From Craterostigma plantagineum (Eukaryota; Streptophyta; Magnoliopsida; Lamiales; Linderniaceae), in assembly GCA_027422505.1 (NCBI GenBank), contig JAPQWV010000018.1, positions 14,898,001 to 14,962,000 of the forward strand: 64,000 nt of DNA, in the 5' to 3' direction. The translations under genes were made by a program, and so were the position numbers. This document shows positions 12,400 through 24,013 of the stretch, one piece after another. The notes beneath the pieces are model-generated. The model was not told where the DNA came from. It worked only from the letters and a program-made list of their open reading frames with translations, and ran no database searches. Each line of letters opens with the position of its first letter. Position 1 is the first letter of the stretch.

Positions 12400-13775
12400 T
12401 GTTGGGTTTTTGAGACAAATGGGCTTTGGGCCCAAATGGGATAATTAACCCATTAATAAATTAAGGTCCGGTTTTAATTAAATCGTGAAGCTATCGGATG
12501 TCGAAACGAGAAATAGTTGAAAGATTATGAATCTACGTTTCACGGGGAATCTAACGAATATTAATACGTTCAAAACCGATATCGGGTGAATGAGAAATTA
12601 ATTTTCGAAATTGGCCCAATAATCATTAAAATGGTTGATAGTGTTTAAGTGTGGGACCACCATAGAAACACATGTGGGTTTATTCAAAAAGGTTTGCCAT
12701 GTGGATGAAGCTTAAGTGGGCTTAGTGGGCTTGAGAAGCTTAAGTGAGTTTTGGCCCAAATAATAGCCCGGGTGCGTGTCGGTGTCTCGCACCGACGAGC
12801 ACCGAGCCCGTGGCCGAGGCCGAGCCGTGCCGTGCCAAAGTGCGCAATGGGCGCTTTGAGGCGCGCACTTTGCACTTCGCACACCGCCATTGAGGAGCTT
12901 AAATTTTTTCTCCTGCGAACGGCGACGGTTCCGGTGACATGGCAGTCGAGGTGAAGATAAGGTGGCGCTGCGTAAGCGCCGATTGGGCAGCTCAGATGAG
13001 GTGGCATGACCCATTGGGTCAATGGGTTGTGGGCTGTTGGATTGGTGCGGCCCAACACTAGGAAGTATCGGTCGGCCCAACCGGAGGTGTCGGTAGCCGC
13101 CTCGGGCCGTCGGTCGGAGAACCAGGCCGCAGCCGGTGGGACACGCCTGAGATTCGGGCTGTCGGCCCGAGAAATCGGGCCAGTCGCGGGCCACTAAATA
13201 AACCGACAGTCCATAAGTTTCGAAGTATCTCATTCTGACCCCTGGTAAATGACAGAAGCAGTCCAGCAAGTTCTGGAATTTGCAAATAAGTCCCTGCGGG
13301 GAAAAAGTCTATAAATAGACCCCATATGACTTTTTATTCATTCACATTTTACTCCATTGCATAATTCACTTTATACATTTCTATTTTTGTAGCAAGAAAC
13401 AACTCAAGTTTGGAGTACGATTCGTCGTAAAACTCGAATAGTTGTGCTGCGATAACGAGTCTCAGAAGTCGTTGTATCTTGGGGACGATCGCTGCTAACC
13501 GAAAGCACTGTATATCGGGGCGATTTTGTCTTACGCACAGTGTGTCCAACACACGCCTCGACTACGTCTACGGTCATGGATAATCTAGACAAACTCAAGA
13601 TCGAGTTGTTCATCATGTGGTGTTTACTAGTGCTAGTATTTGCTGCTATTATATTCTGGGTACTCGCGAACTGCACCTGCGTTTGAAGACACTTCGTCTT
13701 CCGATTATCTACTGCCAAAGTTTATCTATTGCCAAAGCTCTCTGCCGCCGACCAGACGCAACCGAAGAAACAACA
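12400..13775 (+). repeat. 5' LTR of the copia element
   Basis: 1,376 bp, beginning TGTTGGGTTTTTGAG and ending AAGAAACAACA. It aligns along most of its length with the reverse complement of 50644-51811; for example, both have GAATCTAACGAATATTAATACG and ATATCGGGTGAATGAG blocks and a CTATAAATAGACCCC box that probably serves as the TATA region. Confidence 0.88.
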
Positions 13776-13810
13776 ATCGTAAGACGAAATCTTTGTTCGT
13801 GATCTGATCG

Positions 13811-16800
13811 ATGGCAACCAATGCACCAACGATCCCTGCCAGCAGCCACGTCGAACGTCCTGCCAAGTTCAACGGGACGGAGTTCAAACGTTGGCAGCAA
13901 AAGATAATGTTCTACCTGACGACGCTCCACCTTGTCCGATTCCTGAAGGAGATCGCTCCTACGGTGACAGAAGTCGCCCCACCAGCTGAGGGTGAAAACC
14001 CTAACGACACAGACTATGCTGCTCGTATCGCTCAATCTGAGCAAGAAAAGACAGTGTTAGACGCATGGAATCATAATGATTTCATGTGCCGCAACTATAT
14101 TCTGAACGCCCTAGACGATTCCCTATACAACGTCTATGTAGTGACACGACTGCGAAAGAGTTGTGGGATTCGTTGGACAAGAAATATAAGACCAACAATG
14201 CCGGACTGAAGAAGTTCATCGTCGGTAAATTCTTGGACTCCAAGATGACCGACTCTAAGCCGGTGCTGGACCAAGTCCGTGATCTGCAGCTGATTATTCA
14301 AGATGTTCATGCTGAAAATATGCAGATCAGCGAAACCTTTCAGGTAGCTGCGATTATCGAGAAGCTGCCGCCTCTGTGGACGGATTTCAAGAATTCCCTC
14401 ATGCACAAACGAAAAGAGATGGGGCTTGAGGACCTGATTTTGCGGCTTCGAATCGAGGAAGACAACCGAAAGAGCTAAGCCAAGAACAAGAGGGGCAGTA
14501 TGGAGGCGGGAGCCAATTTGGCCGAGCCGAACTGTGGAAACAAGCGTAAAAGGCCAGGTCCGTCGCAAAAGAAGCAAGACCCAAATTCCAAAATAATTAA
14601 GCGCAACTGTTATAACTGCGACAAACCAGGGCATATGGCCAAGGGTTATCGTAAAAAGAAGTGAGTTAATAAGACTCGGGCGCATCTCACTGAAGAGAAG
14701 CAGCCGGCGACAGACATGTCGGAGCTAGACCTCACTGCAGTCGTGTACGAGGCAAACGTTGTGGAAAATTCGAACTACTGGTACATCGACAGCGGAGCAA
14801 CGTGCCACATCTGCTCCGACAAAGAAATGTTCTCCACCTACATGCCTGTTTCGGGTAGGATGCTCTATATGGGGAACGCGACGACGTTCAACATCGCGGG
14901 TGGTGCTGAAGATGACTTCAGGCAAGGAAATGACGCTTGCGGACGTGCTGCATGTCCCAGACATCCGCAAGAATCTGGTGTTCGGCACTCTGCTTAGTAA
15001 CGCTGGATTTAGACAAGTGTTTGAAGCTGAAAAATATGTACTGACCAAGAATGGTCATTTTGTTGGCAAAGGTTACCTCGAGAAAGGCCTTTTTAATAAA
15101 GTCAGTTCTTCTTACTTGGTTGAGTTGTCTAATTTATGGCATGGTAGATTAGGACACGTGAGTTTAAACAAACTGAAAAAGTTAATAAATTTTAACTTAC
15201 TTCCACAAATGGAAATTGATTCACAACACAAGTGTGAAATCTGCGTAGAAGCAAAAATGGCCAAGGCCCCATTTTTCTCTGTCGAGAGAAATAGTTCACC
15301 ACTAGAATTGATCCATACTGATATATGCAATCTGAAATTCGTGCATACTAGAGGTGGAAAGAAAAACTTTATTACGTTTATCGACGATTGCACGAAGTAC
15401 TGTCACGTGTACCCTTTAAGTGGTAAAGACGAAGCTCTCGATACCTTCGAAAGATATAAAAGTGAAGTTGAAAATCAACTTAACTCTAAGATAAAAATAA
15501 TAAGAAGTGACAGAGGAGGAGAATATGTGGCACCGTTTGTGGAATTTTGTCGAGAACATGGTATTATTCACCAGACGACGGCGCCATATTCATCTCAATC
15601 AAATGGCGTTGCTGAAAGAAAAAATAGAACTCTTAAGGAGATGATGAATGCGATGCTAATCAGATCAGGGCTACCTCAAAATTTGTGGGGGGGGAAGCCA
15701 TATTGTCATCAAATCGCATTCTAATGCCACACAAGAAACGGGATAAAATACCGTACGAATTGTGGAGAGCTAGACAACCTTCCTACGGATATCTTAAAGT
15801 GTGGGAGTGCCTAGCAAAGGTAGAAGTACCTAAACCAAAACAGGTCCAGATAGGACCGAAAACGGTTGACTATATTTTTATTGGATATGCAGAAAATAGT
15901 AACGCATACAGATTTCTGGTGCATAAGTCAGAAATTCCTGACATGAATTCTGGGATGATTATTGAATCGAGAAATGCTGTTTTCTTTGAGAACATCTTTC
16001 CAATGAAGGAAAGAAATAAAATAAGTTGTAAAAGAAATTATGAAGCCGTTGAAGTTTCGCCTCCAGAAGTTGAGGAACCAACGGCAAAGTAAGCGTAAAA
16101 AAAGTGGCCAAATCATTTGCGCCTGATTTCCTAACATATATGTTAGACGACGAACCTAGGACAGTGCAAGAAGCTCTGTCGACTCCAGAAGCTCCATTCT
16201 GGAAAGAAGCTGTAAAGAGCGAAATTGAGTCCATAATGCAGAACCACACTTGGGAGTTGGTAGATCTCCCAAAAGGGTGTAAAGCTTTAGGATGCAAGGG
16301 GTCCTTAAAAGGAAATATAAAACTGATGGATCAATTGAAAAATATAAGGCTCGTTTAGTAGCCAAGGGATATTCCCAAAAGGAAGGGTATGATTTCTTCG
16401 ATACATATTCACCCCTAACGAGAATTACATCAATACGGGTTCTATTTGCTATTGCAGCATTGTACGACCTCGAGGTACACCAAATGGATGTAAAAACGGC
16501 ATTCCTAAATGGAGACCTCGAAGAAAAAATCTACATGGATCAGCCTGAAGGGTTTATAGTACCTGGGCAGGAAAACAAAGTGTGCCGACTCGTGAAGTCG
16601 CTTTACGAGCTTAAACAAGCACCAAAACAATGGCACCAAAAATTCGATATGACTATGCTATCGAATGGATTCAAAATCAACGAGTGTGACAAATGTGTTT
16701 ACATTAAGGGCACACATGATGAATTCGTAATTGTCTGTCTTTATGTAGACGACATGTTAATCACGGGAAGCAATCAGAAAATGATTGCAAACACGAAGAT

Positions 16801-17434
16801 TATGCTGAAAAATAATTTCAGTATGAAGGATATGGGTTTGGCTAATGTCATACTAGGGATAAATGTCTATAAGACACCCGAAGGAATTATGTTGACACAA
16901 TCCCATTATATTGAGAAAGTGCTGAAGAAATTTAATGCCATCAATGATCCTCCGGCTAAGACTCCCGTAGATCTAAATCTACACCTAGCCAAAAACAGAG
17001 GAGAACCTGTATCACAGCAAGAATATGCTCGAGTGATTGACAGTTTAATGTACCTAACTAACTGCACTCGACCTGATATAGCATATTCAATAAGTAAACT
17101 TAGCAGGTTTACGAGTAATCCTGGGAGTAATCATTGGATAGCTTTGAGAATGGTGCTGAGATATCTGAAGCACACTATTAATCATGGCATACTCTATACG
17201 AGACATCCAGCAGTTATTGAGGATACTGCGATGCTAACTGGATATCTGACAGCAAAGACTTCAAATCCACGAGTGGTTATGTATTTACCATTGGTGGAGG
17301 AGCAATTTCTTGGAAATCCTCCAAGCAAACTTGCATAGCTGGATCAACGATGGAATCGGAGTTTATTGCACTAGATAAAGCCGGTGAAGAAGCAGAATGG
17401 CTTCGAAATTTTTTTTATTGCACTACGATGGAAT
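13811..17434 (+). pseudogene. copia gag-pol remnant
   Basis: Broken polyprotein of the element at 12400-17472. The gag start is ATG at 13811, with a frameshift near 14140 and a stop at 14476. The zinc knuckle near 14610-14650 reads CYNCDKPGHM with Tyr replacing the final Cys. The protease motif is DSGATCH (about 14790). The integrase has GAG-pre [19 protein letters not shown] and the GVAERKNRT motif. The RT has the QMDVKTAFLNGDL block and an intact YVDD. The RNase H domain is cut at about 17400, where a deletion joins it to the LTR tail. At the join, a TTTATTGCACTA sequence and GATGGAAT, also found at 17350-17373, look like filler copied during break repair. Non-functional. Confidence 0.9.
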
Positions 17435-17472
17435 CTCTCTGTCGCCGACCAGATGCAACCGAAGAAACAACA
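17435..17472 (+). repeat. Remnant of the copia 3' LTR
   Basis: 38 bp matching the last 38 bp of the 5' LTR (13738-13775) with two C/T differences, followed directly by the CAACC duplication. Confidence 0.85.
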
Positions 17473-17606
17473 CAACCAATAGACCCAGATGGGATTAGCG
17501 TTCTTAATGAGCCCTTGCCAAATATGCTTAAGTAAGATGGTGCGATTATCCACCTTCAATCGAATGGATGTCAATGCTACCTTCTGCTACCGGAAGAATG
17601 TCAGCC
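17473..17606 (-). mobile_element. LINE remnant, part 2
   Basis: On the minus strand, the frame reading [17 protein letters not shown] runs up to the copia insertion point and, across it, leads into the frame of part 1. The pattern (IWxxL...W..W) matches the LINE segment that lies just before zf-RVT. Confidence 0.5.
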
Positions 17607-17882
17607 TAGAGGTGTAAATGAGCCGAGCTTAAACCGAAATCGACTCATTTTCTGGGCTCGAGCTCGAGCTACATGCCATGCAACTGAGCTCAAGCTCGAG
17701 ATCACTAATAAAAAATATATGAAAAATTAATAAAATTATAATAAATTTTTATTTCTCTTTAGAAAAAATCAAGGCTTGCCAGCCTATTCGCGAGCTTTCG
17801 AGCTCTTATGTCTGATGAGCTCGATTTTGTCGAGCACGAGCTGAGCTTCGGTTGAGCCGACTCGGCTTATCTGTCACCCCTA
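17607..17882. mobile_element. hAT-like MITE with GAGCTCGAGC words
   Basis: A 276-bp element whose ends, TAGAGGTGTAAATGAGCCGAG and the inverted TAGGGGTGACAGATAAGCCGAG, are followed by GAGCTCGAGCT words. The flanks TGTCAGCC and CGTCAGCT agree at six of eight positions, as in a decayed 8-bp duplication. Confidence 0.75.
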
Positions 17883-18661
17883 CGTCAGCTCATGCAACTT
17901 TAGCTGCGTAGCCAAACAGAAGAAATCAATGCATTCGCGACTCAAGTTCTCATATGCCCCCCTTCAGTATAAGGAAAACCCCGGACCAATACATATGCAA
18001 CGCCGAGAGACTGATTTTATCATTTTACCCTTCCAGCATAAGTAATGTTTTCATCTTATTATGCTAATTTAAGTTGACAAAGGATGTCACAAATGTTGAG
18101 ATTAGAAATTGAGCTTTGTCCTACATGGGATAATTCAACTTCTTCAAACTAATATATCAAGACCAATTGATTTTTGTAAGGACCCTCATTTCTAATGATA
18201 GTCAACAAGTGAAAACACGGGGATGATTTTTTTTCTATTTCAAATGTGGCGTGATTCAGTTTTTCTACACAATATTTCATGGCCCAATAGGCTTTTTAGA
18301 ATATTTTCAACCAATCGAAAGTGAGCCCACAGTGATGGATCAATTACATTGTACGTGTTTGAGTAACATGTTTCACAATCATTTATGGAATAATTATTAT
18401 CTAATACAGTGAATGCAGCTATGATATATTAAGATGGATTTATAATTCTTTATCCTTGATAGTTTTAAAATATAAGGATTGTTTTCATCGTTATGATAAA
18501 TAGGGTTTTAACCTCTTAGCCGTATGATCTCTTAGTATTATGCGGTTTCAGAAAAGAAAAATATTATTATCATCCTTATCCTTTTACTTAAGCGCAAGCA
18601 TAATACACACGCAACAAAGTACCAAGCAGACATGAATATATTTATTCTTGCTATTTTAATA
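17883..18661. other. Intergenic, no gene seen
   Basis: AT-rich sequence without convincing open frames, terminal repeats or RNA motifs. Confidence 0.5.
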
Positions 18662-18916
18662 CTCCCTCTGTTCTAAAATGAAAGTCGTTTAAGAATTTTT
18701 CACGCATATTAAGACATGGGTTAAAATGTCTTCTATACCCCTCATTAATTATCTGCCATGTATTTATTATTTTTTGTATTGAACCTTGTGTTGTTATTTA
18801 ATATGGGGGTAATTTTGGAAATGTACACATATATATTTTTTGAAAATACCCAAATGACTTCCTTTTGAGAACAAAAATATATATATAGAACGACTTTCTT
18901 TTTAGAACAGAGGGAG
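18662..18916. mobile_element. Stowaway-type MITE
   Basis: A 255-bp element with ends CTCCCTCTGTTCTAAAA and the inverted match, flanked by the TA dinucleotide. This is the classic Stowaway (Tc1/mariner) signature. Confidence 0.88.
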
Positions 18917-18986
18917 TATAATAGTAGCATTCTATTGCGTAGGCAAGGAGAAGTCGTCAAAAGAAGCTATAGCTAAAATTTTGTAG

Positions 18987-19019
<33 letters not shown>

Positions 19020-19467
19020 ATTGTCCAGATTAATGATTATATCTATCAAAACGTGTGGTCGGATTAATCATTGCCCTAATCAATCTTCACGTGTTAAACA
19101 AAATGGTTATCCAATTTAATTATTGCCACTTTGGTGCAAATTTTCAGCTCGTCATAATTTCCATTCATGCACGCATGCACGAGATTTAAATCATTATGCT
19201 GTTAAAAGTAACATCTTTTATTGTCCATTAACTATATTTGCTAGTGCCAATAACTAAATTTCACACACTAAATATAGAACAAAAGAAAAAAACTCATATC
19301 GTTCGTGTTCATACACAATATAGCCACCTATCAGTTTTTCAATTTCGTCGGCATCCAAATTTGGAAGTGATAACTAAAATGGGACAAAATATAATTGATC
19401 TCCAAGTATTGATTGTAAATCAACTGAAACATGGATCATTAACTTCATATGTCGATATACATTTTAA
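18917..19467. other. Intergenic with a TA microsatellite
   Basis: A (TA)n run lies at about 18988-19016. Nothing else is recognisable. Confidence 0.5.
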
Positions 19468-19697
19468 CAGTGGCGGAGCCAGAATTTCCACTCAGTGGGG
19501 TCATTTTGGTAATTTTACTAGGAAAATGGAAATTGGACCCCATACCCACTATTTTTAAGAATTTCCACTGGGGTCCTTTTAATATAATATTTTTCAATTT
19601 CAGTCCTAATATAATTTTTTTTACCCAATTTATTAATAAATTTTTTTTCCCAGTGGGGTCCAGTGACCCCACTGGTTCTCATGTGGCTCCGCCACTG
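19468..19697. mobile_element. Short hAT-like MITE, CAGTGGCGGAGCC type
   Basis: A 230-bp foldback with ends CAGTGGCGGAGCCA and TGGCTCCGCCACTG. It is flanked by perfect 8-bp duplications CATTTTAA (19460-19467 and 19698-19705). Internal inverted CAGTGGGGTC words are also present. Confidence 0.88.
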
Positions 19698-20127
19698 CAT
19701 TTTAATCTTATGATAAAATGGTTGGCAAAGTCTACTTGACTACAGACGTGGAATAATTTATACCATTTAGTTTGGCCACTGACGGTACTATATTATTAAT
19801 ACATCGACATCATCAAAGAACAGCTGATGTAAAACATTCCTTGCATGCTATCTAGGGAACAAAAGCTAAAAACATAGCCTTTAACTTTTTAGGGGATTTT
19901 AGTGAAAAAAACCTAACTCATGTTTAATCTTGTGAATCAGTACCTACAAGTTTACTTTTATGAATAGGTATTGACAGCAGGCCAAAAAAATAGTTTTAAC
20001 TCCCTGGTGTTGAAATTACCGTATTGCCCTTGTCTTCCCAAATAAAAAAGAACCCAAATTACAGACGAAATATCACACGATGATAACTAAAAACCTTCAT
20101 AAACCCAGCTCCCACACACGTCAATTG

Positions 20128-20231
20128 AAATTGGAGTGTACCGTGGACGACCACTACAGTAAATCACTAGTTCCAATTCTCTACGATTGGCTTGCTAATC
20201 ACAACTTTGTTTGGCCCTCGTTTTATTGCAG
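20128..20231 (+). pseudogene. Captured MSI4/FVE-like fragment 1
   Basis: Read from 20140, the frame gives VDDHYS, then SLVPILYDWLANHN, then VWPSFYCR, ending at a GT donor (CAG/GTGAGT). This corresponds to the N-terminal part of the histone-binding WD40 protein MSI4/FVE, where ...LVPxLYDWLANHNLVWPSLSCR is conserved and an exon ends. The usual QW before K is missing. Only this piece of the gene is present, so it is a transduplicated fragment. Confidence 0.75.
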
Positions 20232-20291
20232 GTGAGTTTTGTCCTCATTTTTGTTGTCTCTAGGGTTTTGTTGTTATGGTTCATTTTCACG

Positions 20292-20400
20292 AAGGACGTG
20301 GAGAATCAACCTAATCACCAATCGTTTTGGGTGCTACGCCATCGCCATCATCTCGAGATCTTGTATTGATTGGACAACAAGATAATGCAGAAGTTGAAAT
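20292..20400 (+). pseudogene. Captured MSI4/FVE-like fragment 2
   Basis: Frame one reads DVENQPNH (20295-20318). After a small indel near 20325, frame two reads LGATPSPSSRDLVLIG then QQDNAEVE. MSI4/FVE proteins have DVExQPNRHAVLGA...RPDLxLTGHQDNAEFAL in the WD-repeat region, so both halves match the same segment. The frameshift and missing neighbouring exons show that it is non-functional. Confidence 0.7.
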
Positions 20401-20839
20401 GGACCATCTGTTCAAGAGCGGGCAATTTTCCAAGGGGATGGAGATACAATCGGAAGATATTAAGTTTAACCCTTCATGTGCACATATCAAAATCTCATCT
20501 GCTCACATGCTATGATTCTTCTCCTTATGGAAGCGTGGCAATAGACTTGAAAGTATGTATGAATGATTTGAATATTGAAATTTGACTGTACGATTGGTAA
20601 AACATTTTATTTGAATATATGAATATGGCTTTGTATACCATTATCATGTAAAATATTTGATGAAAACTTACCATTTTAATCTTACATGACTCGTCCCATT
20701 TCATGTATTTTTTGCATACATAACAGTATTTTTCATTTAAAATTTAAGTAGTTTTGTCTCGATTTAGGTATTTTGTAATATCAATGCATGTAAAACTATC
20801 ATCTTTCTATATAACATCAACAAGCCTATCGTCTTTTCC

Positions 20840-22870
20840 GGTAGGATTTCGTTCATAAATATCGGTATTTTGGCACCCAAATTAAGTATTTATTGTCTCG
20901 ATTTAGGTATTTCTCCCTCGAAATCAAGTATCTGACGTAGTTAAAATGAAAAATTGTGGAAAAGCTTCTTTTTGTGATTATGATGATTAATATACATTCA
21001 ATGATAGATCTTTTCACAAAAACCAACCATTTTAGCGTTAGATGTATCGCCCCAATTGACAGGTATTTCGTTCATAAATATCGGTATTTGGGCACCCACA
21101 TTAGGTATTTATTGTCAGGATTTAGGTATTTTACCCTCGAAATCAAGTATCCGACTTCGTTAAAATGAAAAGTTGTTGGAAAGCTTCTTTTTGTGATTAT
21201 GATGATTAATATACATTCAGTGATAGATCTTTTTACGAAAACCAACCATTTTAGCGTTAGATGTATCGCCCCAATTGACAGGTATTTCGTTTATAAATAT
21301 CGGTATTTGGGCACCCACATTAGGTATTTATTGTCAGGATTTAGGTATTTTACCCTCGAAATCAAGTATCCGACTTCGTTAAAATGAAAAGTTGTTGGAA
21401 AGCTTCTTTTTTGTGATTATGATGACTAATATACATTCAATGACAGATCTTTTTACAAAAACCAAACATTTTAGCGTTAGATGTATCGCCCCAATTGACA
21501 GGTATTTCGTTCATAAATATCGGTATTTGGGCACCCAAATTAGGTATTTATTGTCAGAAGTTAGGTATTTTGCCCTCGAAATCAAGTATTTGACTTCGTT
21601 AAAATGAAGAGTTGTTGGAAAGCTTCTTTTTGTGATTATGATGATTAATATACATTCAGTGATAGATCTTTTTACGAAAACCAACCATTTTAGCCTTAGA
21701 TGTATCACCTCAATTGACAGGTATTTCTTTCACAAATATCGGTATTTTGGCACCCAAATTAGGTATTTGTCTTCACGATTTAAGTATTTTATCCTCGAAA
21801 TCAAGTATCCGACTTGGTTAAAATGAAGAGTTGTGGGAAAGCTTCTTTTTTGTGATTATGATGATTAAGATACAATCAATGATAGATCTTTTTACGAAAA
21901 CCAACCATTTTAGCCTTAGATGTATCGCCCCAATTGACAGGTATTTCGTTCATGAATATCGGTATTTGGGCACCCAAATTAGGTATTTATTGTCAGGATT
22001 TAGGTATTTTACCGTTGAAATCAAGTAACCGACTTCGTTAAAATGAAGAGTTGTTGGAAAGCTTCTTTTTGTGATTATGATCATTAATATAGGTGCATTC
22101 AGTAATAGATCTTTTTACGAAAACCAACCATTTTAGCCTTACATGTTTCGCTCCTATTGACAGGTATTTGTTTTCACGATTTAAGTATTTATCCTTGAAA
22201 TCAAGTATCCGTCTTGGTTAAAATGAAGAGTTGTGGGAAAGGTTCTTTTTGTGATTATGATGATTAATATACATTCAATGATAGATTACGAATACCAACA
22301 ATTTTAGCCTTAGATGTATCGCCCCAATTGACAGGTATTTCTTTCACAAATATCGTATTTTGGAACCCAAATTAGGTATTTGTTTTCACGATTTAAGTAT
22401 TTTATTCTCGAAATCAAGTATCCGTCTTGGTTAAAATGAAGAGTTGTGGGAAAGCTTCTTTTTGTGATTATGATGATTAACATACATTCAATGATAGACC
22501 TTTTTACGAAAACCAACCATTTCAGCCTTAGATGTATCGCCCCAATTGACAGGTTTTTCGTTCACAAATATCGATATTTTGGCACCCATTAGGTATTTGG
22601 TATGACGATTTAGGTATTTTACCCTTTAAATCAAGTATCCGACTTAGTTAAAATGAAGAGTTGTGGGAAAGCTTCTTTTTGTGATTATAATGATTAATAT
22701 ACATTCAATGATAGATCGTTTTACGAAAACCAACCATGTTAGCCTTAGATGTATCGCCCCAATTGACAGTTATTTCGTTCATAGATATCGGTATTTTGGC
22801 AAAGAAATTAGGTATCTATCGTCACTAGTTAGGCATTTTACCCTCAAAATCAAGTATCTTCATTACTATC
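20840..22870. repeat. ~219-bp tandem array, about nine units
   Basis: The landmark AAGCTTC (once AAGGTTC) recurs at 20962, 21181, 21400, 21620, 21839, 22059, 22239, 22452 and 22669. Spacings are 219, 219, 220, 219, 220, 180, 213 and 217. Each unit has TGTGATTATGATGATTAA, CCAATTGACAGG and repeated TAGGTATTT words. The 180-bp spacing is a unit with an internal deletion. Short open frames in each unit are by-products of the repeat and stop where the period shifts frame. Confidence 0.92.
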
Positions 22871-23688
22871 ACGTTTCTTTAGGTATTCCTATCTAGGTTT
22901 CATCTCATTTTAATCTTCAATAGTCCAAACCCGTATGCATCTTCCAATCTCTTTTCTCTGTGAAAACACCTCACCACCACCCACCGTAAGTAATTGCATT
23001 GGGAGTACCACCATTTATCTTCATCTTCAAAACCCTCACAACATCTCCTGCATCGGCTTTGCAGAATCCCTCAACCACGGGCGTGTAACTGCTCCGGGAA
23101 TGGTGCCTCTGTCGGAAATTACACCAAACAGCTTCATCGCTTCCTCGCACAACTCGTCAAGCATGGCGACGCCGTTTGGATTCAAATCCGTCTCTTCATC
23201 TTCCTGAAATCTCATCTACGTTTTGTGAAGGCATTTGGTTTTCTTCTCCGTCTTTTCCTCATCAGTGTCTTCTCCGGCTTGAAATCTTCTGCCTTGGGTA
23301 TGCTTAGGTTTGAACCTTCCTCAAGTCAGTGTTTGTTTGGTTTCTGAATAAGGGTTTTATTCTGAGGTCTTTGCAAAGGGTCGATATGGGTCGACGGGAG
23401 ATACTCCTCCGCCGTTTTTTCATGACAAGATGCGTGCGTATGGAGTTTTGTTTTCTCTGACTGGAGAAGGTTTTTATTTTATTTTTTATTTGACAGCATT
23501 GAGAAGAGGGCATTATGGTAACTTGGCCTGTGAGGGAGTGGAAACAAATTTCCTGCCTAATGTCAGTACGTAGGCATAAAACTGAACCCACGGGGACTGA
23601 TGCTTAAGTTTAAATTGTCAATGGGTATTTAACCCTAAATTTCCCAACTTTTTATTGCTAGTGTGAACGAATCTTTGTATTAGAAAGC

Positions 23689-24013
23689 TGTTAGGAATTA
23701 TTTATTGTGTTCAATTAAATTAGGTTAGCTTAATCTTGTAGTTTATTCTAAGCTAGGACCTAATTGTAAATGCACCTAACTTGGATTAGTAATATCGAGC
23801 CCAATAGCCCATTAGGGCTTATGTATAAATACCCTAAACAATGCTTTGTTTAGGGTTGCTGATTCATTATTGGAGTTGACGACTTTGCTGAAGATTACGT
23901 GCGTATAATCGTTCCAACTCTACAATCCGTCTCGTGGTATTACTAATTTATTGCTTCCGAATTTCATCGTACAAGGTAATACTAATCCTATGAATCAGAT
24001 CAAGGTTGGATAA
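23689..24013 (+). repeat. 5' LTR of the small LTR element
   Basis: Matches 25698-26038 over its whole length, with scattered substitutions and a short indel. The final ATCGGCCTAACA of the 3' copy is absent here, so the 5' LTR end and possibly the primer site have been lost. Confidence 0.85.

Larger units (their letters stand above)
12400..17472 (+). mobile_element. Ty1/copia retrotransposon, degenerate, 3' LTR mostly deleted
   Basis: A 5,073-bp element bounded by the 5-bp duplication CAACC (12395-12399 and 17473-17477). The 5' LTR is 12400-13775 (TGTTGGG start, CAACA end). The only 3' LTR sequence left is its last 38 bp, 17435-17472, with two differences. Between them lies a degraded gag-pol in copia order (protease, integrase, RT, RNase H). 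No standard primer-binding site is seen in the 35 nt between the LTR and the gag ATG. A solo LTR of the same family lies at 50644-51811. Confidence 0.9.
19892..23645. mobile_element. Mutator-like element carrying captured gene fragments (Pack-MULE type)
   Basis: A 3,754-bp element between perfect 9-bp duplications AACTTTTTA (19883-19891 and 23646-23654). The outer ends are GGGGATTTTAG and, inverted, GGGAAATTTAG, with weaker inverted similarity further in. It contains two fragments related to the WD-repeat gene MSI4/FVE (20128-20231 and 20292-20400), a ~219-bp tandem array (about 20840-22870), and a further GC-richer stretch (about 22925-23420) of unknown origin with an open frame on the plus strand. 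No transposase is visible. The 9-bp duplication and gene capture are the hallmarks of Mutator/Pack-MULE elements. Confidence 0.8.

Noticed and set aside
12712..13269. A 185-codon open frame on the minus strand
   Set aside because: It lies wholly within the GC-rich copia LTR and has no domain; long frames are expected by chance in such GC-rich sequence.
13776..13811. A primer-binding site for the degenerate copia element
   Set aside because: No TGG-start match to a tRNA 3' end is visible in the 35 nt after the LTR, although the LTR end is fixed by the 3' remnant and its TSD.
20840..22870. Regular repeats suggesting a CRISPR-like array
   Set aside because: Units are ~219 bp, contiguous, without unique spacers, and in plant nuclear DNA.
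20956..22896. A run of similar 60-77-codon open frames (MMINIHSMIDLFTKTN...) suggesting a family of small proteins
   Set aside because: They are generated by the 219-bp tandem repeat; frames break wherever the period is not a multiple of three, and no start context or domain supports translation.
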